Of a stretch of DNA of 31,855 nucleotides, positions 1 through 6,410 are shown in pieces. Source of the DNA: CAKOSP01 sp964369845 (GTDB lineage: Bacteria; Bacillota_I; Bacilli_A; RF39; UBA660). The stretch is taken from the NCBI GenBank assembly GCA_964369845.1, contig CAYJFJ010000013.1, positions 1 through 31,855 on the forward strand. Direction: 5' to 3'. Position 1 is the first letter of the stretch; each line of letters opens with the position of its first letter. Position numbers and translations under genes: made by a program. The notes under the pieces are model-generated. The model was given only the letters and a program-made list of their open reading frames with translations, ran no database searches and was not told the DNA's origin.

Positions 1-47
1 ATTATAATTTAATTAATTACAAATGGTGCGGTTGAGATTACAATTAA

Positions 48-73
48 AAAAAAATCTCATAAGAGATTTTTTT
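48..73 (+). terminator. Intrinsic terminator of an upstream unit
   Basis: AAAATCTC (51-58) pairs with GAGATTTT (63-70) around a four-base loop, and the T-run continues to 73. It ends a transcription unit whose genes lie outside the window. No reading frame in bases 1-47 can be assigned to a gene with confidence. Confidence 0.75.
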
Positions 74-103
74 AGTAAATTGACAGTAAAGATTAAAAAC
101 ATC

Positions 104-132
104 TTTATTTATTTTGTTAGATATTGTATAAT
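104..132 (+). promoter_or_regulatory. Possible promoter of the pilin-like gene
   Basis: TATAAT at 127-132 is a perfect -10 box 18 bases before the start codon. The -35 position 17 bp upstream (104-109) is weak. A perfect TTGACA at 80-85 is too far from this -10 to pair with it. Confidence 0.3.
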
Positions 133-150
133 GACTATGGTGATTAAGAA

Positions 151-519
151 ATGAATTCAAAAGGATTTACTGTCGTTGAACTTGTGGTAGTGTTATCATT
201 ATTTAGTATAGCGTACTTTGTAGGAGTATCTAGTGTTTCACATGCATTCGAAGTTGATCCAATTCAAACTGAATATGATAGTATTATAAATATTATTGAG
301 CTTCAAGCTGAAGAATATGCTTATAATAACGAATCTCTTTTTTCAGAAGGGGATGTATCATTTATTTATGTTAAAGATTTAATAGAAGCTAATTATTTGG
401 CTACTGATAATAATGGTAATATTGTTGATCCATTATCACCAAATAAAACATTAAATGATTTAAAACTAAAAATAGTAAGAGATGAAGATGTAATCAGTGC
501 AAGCGTAGTTACAATTTAA
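151..519 (+). CDS. Type IV pilin-like protein
   Basis: A 122-residue protein with a class III (prepilin) signal. The short leader MNSKG is followed by FTVVELVVVLSLF, with Glu at +5 of the mature protein, then a hydrophobic helix to about residue 30. A prepilin peptidase would cut after Gly5. The rest is acidic and polar with a likely beta-rich C-terminus, the usual pseudopilin layout. The start is set by GGTGAT (139-144), which matches the 3' part of the ribosome-binding consensus, six bases before ATG. No assembly ATPase, platform protein or peptidase is nearby, so I cannot tell whether it belongs to a competence (Com) pilus, another pilus or a pseudopilus. The fold call is solid; the role is open. 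Confidence 0.8.
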   Translation: MNSKGFTVVELVVVLSLFSIAYFVGVSSVSHAFEVDPIQTEYDSIINIIELQAEEYAYNNESLFSEGDVSFIYVKDLIEANYLATDNNGNIVDPLSPNKTLNDLKLKIVRDEDVISASVVTI

Positions 520-602
520 TTGTAAATAAATTGTAAAAATTTTTGCTCTTTTATTATTTATTTTGTGTTTTATAGTAAAATAAAATAAAGGAGGTAGGAA
601 AT

Positions 603-803
603 ATGTTATATCCGTCTATTGATAAATTACTAACAATAGTTGATTCAAAATACAAACTAGTACATGTATCTTCACAAAGAAGTAAACAAATGCTTGAATA
701 TAAACATTTACAAATGCAAGAAAAACAGTACTCAAACAAAAAAGAATTGGGCCGTTCGATGGAAGAGTTAAATGAAAATTTAATAAAAGTTGTTGAAAAA
801 TAA
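603..803 (+). CDS. rpoZ: RNA polymerase omega subunit
   Basis: A 66-residue omega subunit, the small factor that helps assemble beta' into RNA polymerase. The N-terminus MLYPSIDKLLTIVDSKYKLV fits the Firmicutes family (MLYPSID.LL..VDSKY.LV). It is followed by the conserved basic helix with SSQRSKQM, which stands where other omegas have AAKRARQ. The length is normal for Firmicutes. A strong AAGGAGGT (588-595) fixes the ATG. In Bacillus rpoZ sits with gmk and priA; here it stands alone between a pilin gene and tRNA-Ala, so the usual neighbourhood is broken. Confidence 0.9.
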   Translation: MLYPSIDKLLTIVDSKYKLVHVSSQRSKQMLEYKHLQMQEKQYSNKKELGRSMEELNENLIKVVEK

Positions 804-822
804 AAAAAATTTTATATTTCGC

Positions 823-851
823 TTGATTATTTAAAAAATGTTTGATATAAT
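823..851 (+). promoter_or_regulatory. SigA-type promoter of tRNA-Ala
   Basis: TTGATT (823-828), a 17-bp spacer and TATAAT (846-851). The tRNA begins 12 bases after the -10 box, so the 5' leader is only a few bases long. Confidence 0.75.
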
Positions 852-863
852 AATCTTGCTTTT

Positions 864-940
864 GGGGAATTAGCTCAGTTGGCTAGAGCACCTGCCTTGC
901 ACGCAGGGGGTCGTGGGTTCGAGTCCCTTATTCTCCACCA
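864..940 (+). tRNA. tRNA-Ala (anticodon TGC)
   Basis: Full cloverleaf. The acceptor arm GGGGAAT (864-870) pairs with ATTCTCC (930-936), including one G-T pair. There is a D-arm with AGCTCAGTTGG, an anticodon stem CCTGC/GCAGG around CTTGCAC that gives TGC, and a T-arm with GGTTCGAGTCC. The discriminator is A and CCA is encoded (938-940). It is a single-gene unit with its own promoter and terminator. Confidence 0.96.
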
Positions 941-950
941 TAAGTAATTT

Positions 951-973
951 ACGAAGGCAACTTCGTTTTTTTT
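951..973 (+). terminator. Terminator of tRNA-Ala
   Basis: ACGAAG (951-956) and CTTCGT (961-966) around the loop GCAA, followed by a T-run to 973. Confidence 0.85.
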
Positions 974-1000
974 ATAAAATTTTTAGTAATAAAAAACTAT

Positions 1001-1219
1001 GAATGGAAGAGTAATATAAATATTTTTTAAGAGAGGTTATGATTGCTGAGAATAACTATCAATATTTATGTGAAAAACGCCCAGGAGTTGATTAATTGAA
1101 ATTAAGTAAATTAATCCGGTATTACCGTTAAATATTTAGAGTGATTACTTTTTGTAATAATTTGGGTGGCACCGCGGATTAACAGTATTCGTCCCTTGTT
1201 GGATTAATGCTGTTTTTTT
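1001..1219 (+). promoter_or_regulatory. T-box leader of aspS, specifier probably AAC (Asn)
   Basis: The T-box core GGGTGGCACCGCGG is at 1164-1177, followed by TTCGTCCC. The terminator pairs AACAGTATT (1181-1189) with AATGCTGTT (1206-1214) before a T-run, and the antiterminator uses the T-box core. In stem I, AGTA is the 5' side of the specifier loop. Above it ATATAAATATT (about 1014-1024) pairs with AATATTTATGT (1061-1071). The 3' side of the loop then reads GAAAAAC, placing AAC at 1076-1078. GATTAATT/AATTAATC forms the next hairpin, so the only nearby Asp codon (GAT, 1090-1092) is buried in a stem. Uncharged tRNA binding would allow readthrough into aspS. The T-box itself is certain; the specifier is a reasoned call. 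Confidence 0.93.
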
Positions 1220-1234
1220 ATTGAAAGGATTATT

Positions 1235-2971
1235 ATGAAAAATATTTACAGAGACCACTACTGTGGTTTGGTAACAGAAAGTGTTACTGGAAAAGAAATT
1301 AAATTATCAGGTTGGATTGAAAATATTCGCGATCATGGAGGTGTTTTATTTTTAGACCTTAGAGATCATACTGGAGTTATTCAAGTTGTGAGTAATGATG
1401 ATAATATATTCGCTGGTTTAACTAAAGAAAGTGTTATAAAATGTTCTGGAGTTCTAAGAAATAGAAATAGTGAGGACTTTAATGAAAAAATAAAAACTGG
1501 TAAATTAGAGCTTTTAGTAAGTGAGATTGAAATTTTATCTAAGGCAAAAAATGAATTACCATTTTCTGTTGCTGAAAGCAAAAATTCTAGTGAAGACTTA
1601 CGTTTAGAATATAGATTTTTAGATTTAAGAAATTCTAAAGTTCAAAAAAACATTAGACTTAGAACTGAACTTATAAAATTTTTACGAGATAAAATGGATA
1701 GTTTAGGTCATTTAGAGATGCAAACACCTATTTTAACTGCTTCTTCACCTGAAGGAGCAAGAGATTTTTTAATTCCTTCAAGACTTCATCATGGACAATT
1801 TTATGCCCTTCCACAAGCACCACAGATTTTTAAACAACTATTAATGGTATCCGGATTTGATAAATATTATCAAATAGCTCCGTGTTTTAGAGATGAAGAT
1901 GCTAGAAGTGATAGGGTTTACGGAGAATTTTATCAATTAGATATGGAAATGGCTTTTGCTACTGAAGATGATGTTTTAAAAGTAGGCGAAGAAATCTTTT
2001 ATGATACATTTACTAAATTTAGTGATAAAAAAATAAGTCCTTATCCTTTTAGAAGAATTTCATACAAAGAATCTATTGATAAATATGGTACTGATAAACC
2101 AGATCTTAGAAATCCTCTTGAAATTTTTGATGTATCTAGTATATTTGAAAAAACTACTTTTGGACCATTTAAAAATACAGTAGTAAAATCTATTGTAGTT
2201 CATAATATAGCTGATAAACCTAATTCTTGGTTTAATGAGCTTGTAGATTATGCTAAAACTATAAATATGCCTGGTATAGGTTACTTCAAAGTAATGGATG
2301 ATATGTCTTTGGTAGGTCCTATTGATAAATTTTTATCGGAAGAAGAGAGATTTGCTTTAATAAACGCAGGTTCTCTTAAAGCGGGATCTGTTATATTTTT
2401 TGTTGCTGATAGAAGAAGTGCTTCTAAACTTGCTGGTCAAATTAGAGATGAACTTGGTAAAAAACTTGATTTAATTGACGAAAATACTTTTGAATTTTGT
2501 ATAATTAATGATTATCCAATGTTTGAAAAAAATGATGATGGAAGTTTTGATTTTTCTCATAACCCATTTAGTATGCCTCAAGGTGGTATTAGTTCTTTAA
2601 CGAATTCAAATTTAGAAGAAATACTTGTATACCAATATGATTTTGTTTGTAATGGTATAGAGCTTGCTAGTGGTGCAGTTCGTAATCATGAACTTGATAC
2701 TATGAAAAAAGCTTTTGAAATAGCTGGATACTCTGAAAGTGTTATAAAAGAAAAGTTTAAATCTTTATATAATGCATTTCAATTTGGTGCTCCTCCTCAT
2801 GCTGGTATGGCTCCTGGAATCGATAGAATGCTTATGCTTCTTACTGATGAGAAATCAATTAGAGAAACTATAGCTTTTCCTATGACGGCATCAGGAAAAG
2901 ATCTTATGATGGCTTCACCTAGTAATGTTTCAGAAAAACAATTAAGAGAACTTCATATAAAAATCAGATAA
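1235..2971 (+). CDS. aspS: Aspartyl-tRNA synthetase, probably non-discriminating (Asp/Asn)
   Basis: A 578-residue class II synthetase. It has an N-terminal OB-fold anticodon domain (about 1-105), a catalytic core and the bacterial GAD insertion (about 285-410). Visible marks are EGARDFLIPSR, LPQAPQIFKQLL, motif 2 with CFRDEDARSDR and GEFYQLDMEM, and motif 3 with GMAPGIDR. Two points stand out. The loop at 32-36 reads RDHGG: His34 matches the His found in non-discriminating bacterial AspRS, where E. coli has Leu. Motif 2 has one more residue than the usual RQPEFTQID form and resembles the GEFYQLD subgroup I recall from alphaproteobacteria. With an Asn-reading T-box upstream, it probably charges both tRNA-Asp and tRNA-Asn for a GatCAB amidotransferase, which is not in this window. 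The start follows AAAGGA at 1224-1229. Confidence 0.96.
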   Translation: MKNIYRDHYCGLVTESVTGKEIKLSGWIENIRDHGGVLFLDLRDHTGVIQVVSNDDNIFAGLTKESVIKCSGVLRNRNSEDFNEKIKTGKLELLVSEIEILSKAKNELPFSVAESKNSSEDLRLEYRFLDLRNSKVQKNIRLRTELIKFLRDKMDSLGHLEMQTPILTASSPEGARDFLIPSRLHHGQFYALPQAPQIFKQLLMVSGFDKYYQIAPCFRDEDARSDRVYGEFYQLDMEMAFATEDDVLKVGEEIFYDTFTKFSDKKISPYPFRRISYKESIDKYGTDKPDLRNPLEIFDVSSIFEKTTFGPFKNTVVKSIVVHNIADKPNSWFNELVDYAKTINMPGIGYFKVMDDMSLVGPIDKFLSEEERFALINAGSLKAGSVIFFVADRRSASKLAGQIRDELGKKLDLIDENTFEFCIINDYPMFEKNDDGSFDFSHNPFSMPQGGISSLTNSNLEEILVYQYDFVCNGIELASGAVRNHELDTMKKAFEIAGYSESVIKEKFKSLYNAFQFGAPPHAGMAPGIDRMLMLLTDEKSIRETIAFPMTASGKDLMMASPSNVSEKQLRELHIKIR

Positions 2972-2977
2972 AAATAT

Positions 2978-3015
2978 AAAAAAAGATATTTTTCTTGTTA
3001 AAAGTATCTTTTTTT
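2978..3015 (+). terminator. Terminator of aspS
   Basis: AAAAAGATA-TTTT pairs with AAAA-G-TATCTTTTT across a short loop, followed by a T-run. Its 3' half is shared with the next promoter. Confidence 0.7.
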
Positions 3016-3023
3016 AATATAAT
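2995..3023 (+). promoter_or_regulatory. SigA-type promoter of dnaB-dnaI
   Basis: TTGTTA (2995-3000), a 17-bp spacer and TATAAT (3018-3023). The -35 lies in the loop of the aspS terminator. Transcription would begin near 3030, directly at the ribosome-binding site. Confidence 0.65.
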
Positions 3024-3046
3024 ATAACTTGAAGGGAAATGCTTTT

Positions 3047-4321
3047 ATGGATATGATTACACTTTTGCCTGCTGATAGTTATCAAGTTATTAATAATAGT
3101 ATATTAACTGACTTCGATCGTAAAATATTAGTATCTTTATATGAACCTATTGTTGGGCCTTATGCTATTAGTTTGTATTTGACTTTGTGGCATGATTTAG
3201 AGCAAAGTGAAATATTTTCTAGAAACTTATCTCACCATCATTTAATGAGTATTTTAAAAAGTAATTTAACTACTATTAAAACGGCAAGAGAATCTATAGA
3301 GGCTCTTGGGCTTATAAAAACTTATTTTAGGCCTGGAGATGTTAATGAGTATATATACGAACTATATTCTCCTCTTACACCTAGTGAATTTTTTAATCAT
3401 CCTATTTTAAATATAGTTTTATATAATAATATAGGTAGAGAAGAGTATGACAGATTAAAGCTTTTTTATCAAAAATCAAAATTTAATACTAAAGATTATG
3501 TAGAAATTACCAAAACATTAAGTGATGTATATGAAAGTAGTCCTTATATAAATAATAATGAAGATATAAAAGGAAAAGTATCTAGTAATCTATCTGTTCA
3601 AGAACAAATAGATTTTGATACGTTAATTTCTTCTATGCCTAAAGGTGTAATTAATGAACGAGCATTTAATAAGAAAACTAGAGAACTTATAAATTTACTT
3701 GCATTTATTTATGACATTGATACTATTAAAATGAGTGAAATTTTACGTACTGTCTTGAATGAATTTGGTATGATTGATAAAACTGAACTTAGAATAGCTA
3801 CTAGAAAATGCTATCAATTTAATAATAATTCACTTCCGACGCTTGTTTATAGATCACAGCCTGAATATTTAAAAGAACCTGTAGGTGATAATTCTATGAG
3901 AGGTAAGATTATTGCTTATTTTGATAATACATCTCCATATGATTTTTTAAGAAATAAAAATAGAGGTACTAAACCTACTAGTAGAGATTTAAAAACTTTA
4001 GAAATTCTTTTAATAGATATGGAATTATCTCCATCTGTTGTTAATGTATTAATAGATTATGTTTTAAGAAAAAATAATAACAAGTTTGTACAGGCTTATG
4101 TTGAAACAATTGCATCTCAGTGGAAAAGAGCTAATTTGAAAACTGCTAAAGAAGCTATGGATTTTGCAGAAAAAGAACATAAAAAATTATCTAAGAAAAA
4201 AACATATGAAGTAAAAAAAGAAATAAAAAAACCTATTTGGTTTAATGATAAAGTCTCTAGTGAAGAAGTTAGTAAAGAAGAAGAAGAAGAATTAAAAGAA
4301 TTATTAAAGGAGTTTAATTAA
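3047..4321 (+). CDS. dnaB: Primosomal replication protein DnaB (DnaD/DnaB family)
   Basis: The Firmicutes-type DnaB, a helicase co-loader and membrane-attachment protein (not the replicative helicase), acting at oriC with DnaD and DnaI. 424 residues. The N-terminal winged helix (about 1-120) keeps the family pattern: LLPADSYQV, DFDRKILVSLYEPIVGP, LTLWHDLEQ, and an L-x-P-L-x-P-x-E-F-F motif read here as LYSPLTPSEFF. A DnaD-like helical domain lies at about 285-365, and the C-terminal tail is very acidic and lysine-rich. I place the start at ATG 3047: GAAGGGA (3031-3037) is correctly spaced from it, whereas the in-frame TTG at 3029 would leave the ribosome-binding site inside the gene. Its stop overlaps the dnaI start by one base. 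Confidence 0.92.
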   Translation: MDMITLLPADSYQVINNSILTDFDRKILVSLYEPIVGPYAISLYLTLWHDLEQSEIFSRNLSHHHLMSILKSNLTTIKTARESIEALGLIKTYFRPGDVNEYIYELYSPLTPSEFFNHPILNIVLYNNIGREEYDRLKLFYQKSKFNTKDYVEITKTLSDVYESSPYINNNEDIKGKVSSNLSVQEQIDFDTLISSMPKGVINERAFNKKTRELINLLAFIYDIDTIKMSEILRTVLNEFGMIDKTELRIATRKCYQFNNNSLPTLVYRSQPEYLKEPVGDNSMRGKIIAYFDNTSPYDFLRNKNRGTKPTSRDLKTLEILLIDMELSPSVVNVLIDYVLRKNNNKFVQAYVETIASQWKRANLKTAKEAMDFAEKEHKKLSKKKTYEVKKEIKKPIWFNDKVSSEEVSKEEEEELKELLKEFN

Positions 4322-5211
4322 TGGAAAAGTTAAGAATTAGTAATATGCAAAAAATTAATAGTGAATTAAATAAAAATTATATGGAAGCTTTAAGTAATCC
4401 AGAATTTAGTTCGTTAGTAAAAAGATTGAAAATTAGTGATAACGTTGCTCGTATGAATGTTACTAAACTAAATGATACTTTAAATGAACTTAAACTTTGC
4501 AAAGAATGTAAAGGACTATATCAATGTAAAAATTCAGTAAATGGCTTTGTTTATTTTCCTGAAAAATATGAAGATAAACTTTTATTTTCTTATACTCCTT
4601 GTAAATATCAAAAATCATTTGTTAAAGAAGCAAAAGAAAAAGAAAGTGGAAGAAATGTTTTAGATAAAGCTAGAATGAAAGATATTGATATTACCGATAA
4701 AAATAGAGTTAAAGTTATAAAGTGGATTAAACAATTTTATGATAATTATAATATAAACAAAGTTAGTAAAGGATTATTTTTACACGGAACTTTTGGTTCT
4801 GGAAAAACATTTTTAATTGCTAGTTTATTTAACGAACTTAAAGAAACTAAAAATGTAGATACAGAAATTGTTTATTTCCCAGATTTTTTAAGAAATTTAA
4901 AAGATAATTTTAATTTAGTTGAATCTAAAGTTTCTTATTTACAATCAGTTGAACTTTTGTTAATAGATGATATTGGAGCTGAAAATGTTACCGCTTGGGG
5001 ACGTGATGATATTTTAGGTACTATCTTACAAACTAGGATGAACGAAGGGTTAACAACATTTTTTACTTCTAACTTAAACATTGAAGAATTGGAGTCTCAT
5101 TTAGCTTTAACTAAAAATAATGAAGACTTCGTAAAAGCTAGAAGAATTAGTGAAAGAGTTAAACAATTGACTGAGGATATTGAATTAATTAGTGCGAACA
5201 AAAGAAAATAA
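4321..5211 (+). CDS. dnaI: Helicase loader DnaI
   Basis: The AAA+ loader that places the hexameric replicative helicase on DNA. 296 residues. The N-terminal helicase-binding domain carries a probable zinc site (Cys60, Cys63, Cys69, Cys94), as in Bacillus DnaI. The ATPase domain has Walker A GTFGSGKT at 156-163 and Walker B LLLIDDIGAE from 212, followed by a sensor region with FFTSN and a late Arg-rich RRISERV. ATG is formed within the dnaB stop codon (TAATG), with AAAGGAG at 4306-4312, so the pair is translationally coupled. The stop codon lies within the terminator hairpin. Confidence 0.95.
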   Translation: MEKLRISNMQKINSELNKNYMEALSNPEFSSLVKRLKISDNVARMNVTKLNDTLNELKLCKECKGLYQCKNSVNGFVYFPEKYEDKLLFSYTPCKYQKSFVKEAKEKESGRNVLDKARMKDIDITDKNRVKVIKWIKQFYDNYNINKVSKGLFLHGTFGSGKTFLIASLFNELKETKNVDTEIVYFPDFLRNLKDNFNLVESKVSYLQSVELLLIDDIGAENVTAWGRDDILGTILQTRMNEGLTTFFTSNLNIEELESHLALTKNNEDFVKARRISERVKQLTEDIELISANKRK

Positions 5212-5229
5212 ACATTTGTTCGTTTTTTT
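5195..5229 (+). terminator. Terminator of dnaB-dnaI, overlapping the dnaI 3' end
   Basis: CGAACAAA (5195-5202) pairs with TTTGTTCG (5215-5222), followed by a T-run. The left arm is the last codons of dnaI and the stop codon lies in the loop. Confidence 0.75.
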
Positions 5230-5230
5230 A

Positions 5231-5259
5231 TTGACAAATATTTTTTGTTGCAGTAAAAT
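5231..5259 (+). promoter_or_regulatory. SigA-type promoter of recA
   Basis: Perfect TTGACA (5231-5236), a 17-bp spacer and TAAAAT (5254-5259). No Firmicutes-type LexA box (CGAAC-N4-GTTCG) overlaps it, so SOS control of recA is not visible here. Confidence 0.85.
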
Positions 5260-5286
5260 GAGTATATCGGAGTTCAAGGAGGAAAT

Positions 5287-6321
5287 ATGAAATCTACAAA
5301 AGATAGTAAAATAATAAAAAAAGATAATACATTAGATGAGGTTTTAGCTGATATTGAAAAACAATTTGGTGCTGGAGCAATAATGAAGCTTGGTGGAAAG
5401 GAACATATAGAAATAGATGTTAATTCAACTGGTTCACTTGCACTTGATGTAGCCCTTGGAGTTGGTGGTTTACCAAAGGGTAGAATTATAGAGATTTTTG
5501 GACCAGAATCTAGTGGTAAAACTACTATTGCTTTAGAAGCTATAGCTTCTGTTCAAAAAAATGGTGGTAGAGCAGCATTTATTGATGCTGAACATGCACT
5601 TGACCCAGTGTATGCAAAAGCTTTAGGTGTAAATATTAATGAATTATTATTATCTCAACCTGATACTGGTGAGCAAGCTTTAGAAATTTGTGAAGCTTTA
5701 GTTAGAAGCGGAGCTGTAAATATTATAATAATAGATTCAGTTGCTGCTCTTGTTCCTCAAGCTGAAATTGATGGAGAAATGGGTGATTCTCATGTTGGGC
5801 TTCAAGCTAGACTTATGTCACAAGCTCTTCGTAAATTATCAGGGATTATGAATAAAACAAATACTACTGCTATATTTATAAATCAGTTACGTGAAAAAGT
5901 AGGTGTGATGTTTGGTAATCCTGAAACAACTCCTGGTGGTAGAGCACTTAAATTTTATTCTTCTGTTAGACTTGATATTAGAAAAGGTGAGCAGATTAAA
6001 ATGGGTGATCAAGTTATGGGGAATAAAACTAATATAAAAGTAGTTAAAAATAAAGTAGCACCTCCTTTTAGAACTGCTACTGTAGATATTATGTATGGCG
6101 AAGGGATTAGTAAAGAAGGTGAACTTATCGACTTAGCATCTGATATTGGAATAGTTGAAAAAAGTGGTGCATGGTATTCTTATAACGGAGACAAAATTGG
6201 TCAAGGAAAAGAAAATGTTAAAAGTTTTCTTAAAGAAAATATTGAAATAAAAAATGAAATTGACTTAAAAGTTAGAGAATATTATGGCTTTATAAAAAAT
6301 ACAAATAAGGAAACTAAATAA
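5287..6321 (+). CDS. recA: Recombinase RecA
   Basis: 344 residues, full family length. RecA polymerises on single-stranded DNA, drives strand exchange and triggers LexA cleavage. It has Walker A GPESSGKTT at 72-80, the EHALDP motif, IIIIDSVAALVPQAEI (Walker B and following), the L1/L2 DNA-binding loops (MGDSHVGLQARLMSQALRKL; FINQLREKVGVMFGNPETTPGG) and a C-terminal domain ending in a short charged tail. AAGGAGG (5276-5282) fixes the ATG. It has its own promoter and, as often in Firmicutes, is followed by rny. Nothing is missing or unusual. Confidence 0.98.
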   Translation: MKSTKDSKIIKKDNTLDEVLADIEKQFGAGAIMKLGGKEHIEIDVNSTGSLALDVALGVGGLPKGRIIEIFGPESSGKTTIALEAIASVQKNGGRAAFIDAEHALDPVYAKALGVNINELLLSQPDTGEQALEICEALVRSGAVNIIIIDSVAALVPQAEIDGEMGDSHVGLQARLMSQALRKLSGIMNKTNTTAIFINQLREKVGVMFGNPETTPGGRALKFYSSVRLDIRKGEQIKMGDQVMGNKTNIKVVKNKVAPPFRTATVDIMYGEGISKEGELIDLASDIGIVEKSGAWYSYNGDKIGQGKENVKSFLKENIEIKNEIDLKVREYYGFIKNTNKETK

Positions 6322-6339
6322 TTTTAATTACGAAAAACC

Positions 6340-6368
6340 TTGCTTATTTATTAAATAACTTTTATAAT
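6340..6368 (+). promoter_or_regulatory. SigA-type promoter of rny
   Basis: TTGCTT (6340-6345), a 17-bp spacer and perfect TATAAT (6363-6368). The -10 box lies in the loop of the recA terminator hairpin, so rny transcripts (starting near 6375) cannot form that hairpin. Confidence 0.75.
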
Positions 6369-6390
6369 GAAAATATAGAAGTTATTTTTT
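6353..6390 (+). terminator. Terminator of recA with a promoter in its loop
   Basis: AAATAACTT (6353-6361) pairs perfectly with AAGTTATTT (6379-6387), followed by more T. The 17-base loop contains the -10 box of rny. The stem is AT-rich, so it may be only partly efficient. Confidence 0.55.
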
Positions 6391-6410
6391 ATTTCTATAA
6401 AGGAGGAAAA

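Noticed and set aside
13..75. An open frame whose translation resembles a pilin C-terminus (NGAVEITI)
   Set aside because: A TAA in the same frame at 10-12 separates it from any upstream gene, and it has no start codon with a ribosome-binding site. It also runs through a terminator.
80..85. Perfect TTGACA upstream of the pilin gene
   Set aside because: It is 41 bp from the clear TATAAT at 127-132, and no good -10 lies 16-18 bp after it.
3029..3046. An earlier TTG start for dnaB
   Set aside because: It would place the ribosome-binding site GAAGGGA inside the gene, and family members begin near the later ATG.
5195..5222. CGAAC...GTTCG before recA, resembling halves of a LexA/SOS box
   Set aside because: The Firmicutes SOS box has four bases between the halves; here there are 18. 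The arms form the dnaI terminator stem and lie upstream of the recA -35.
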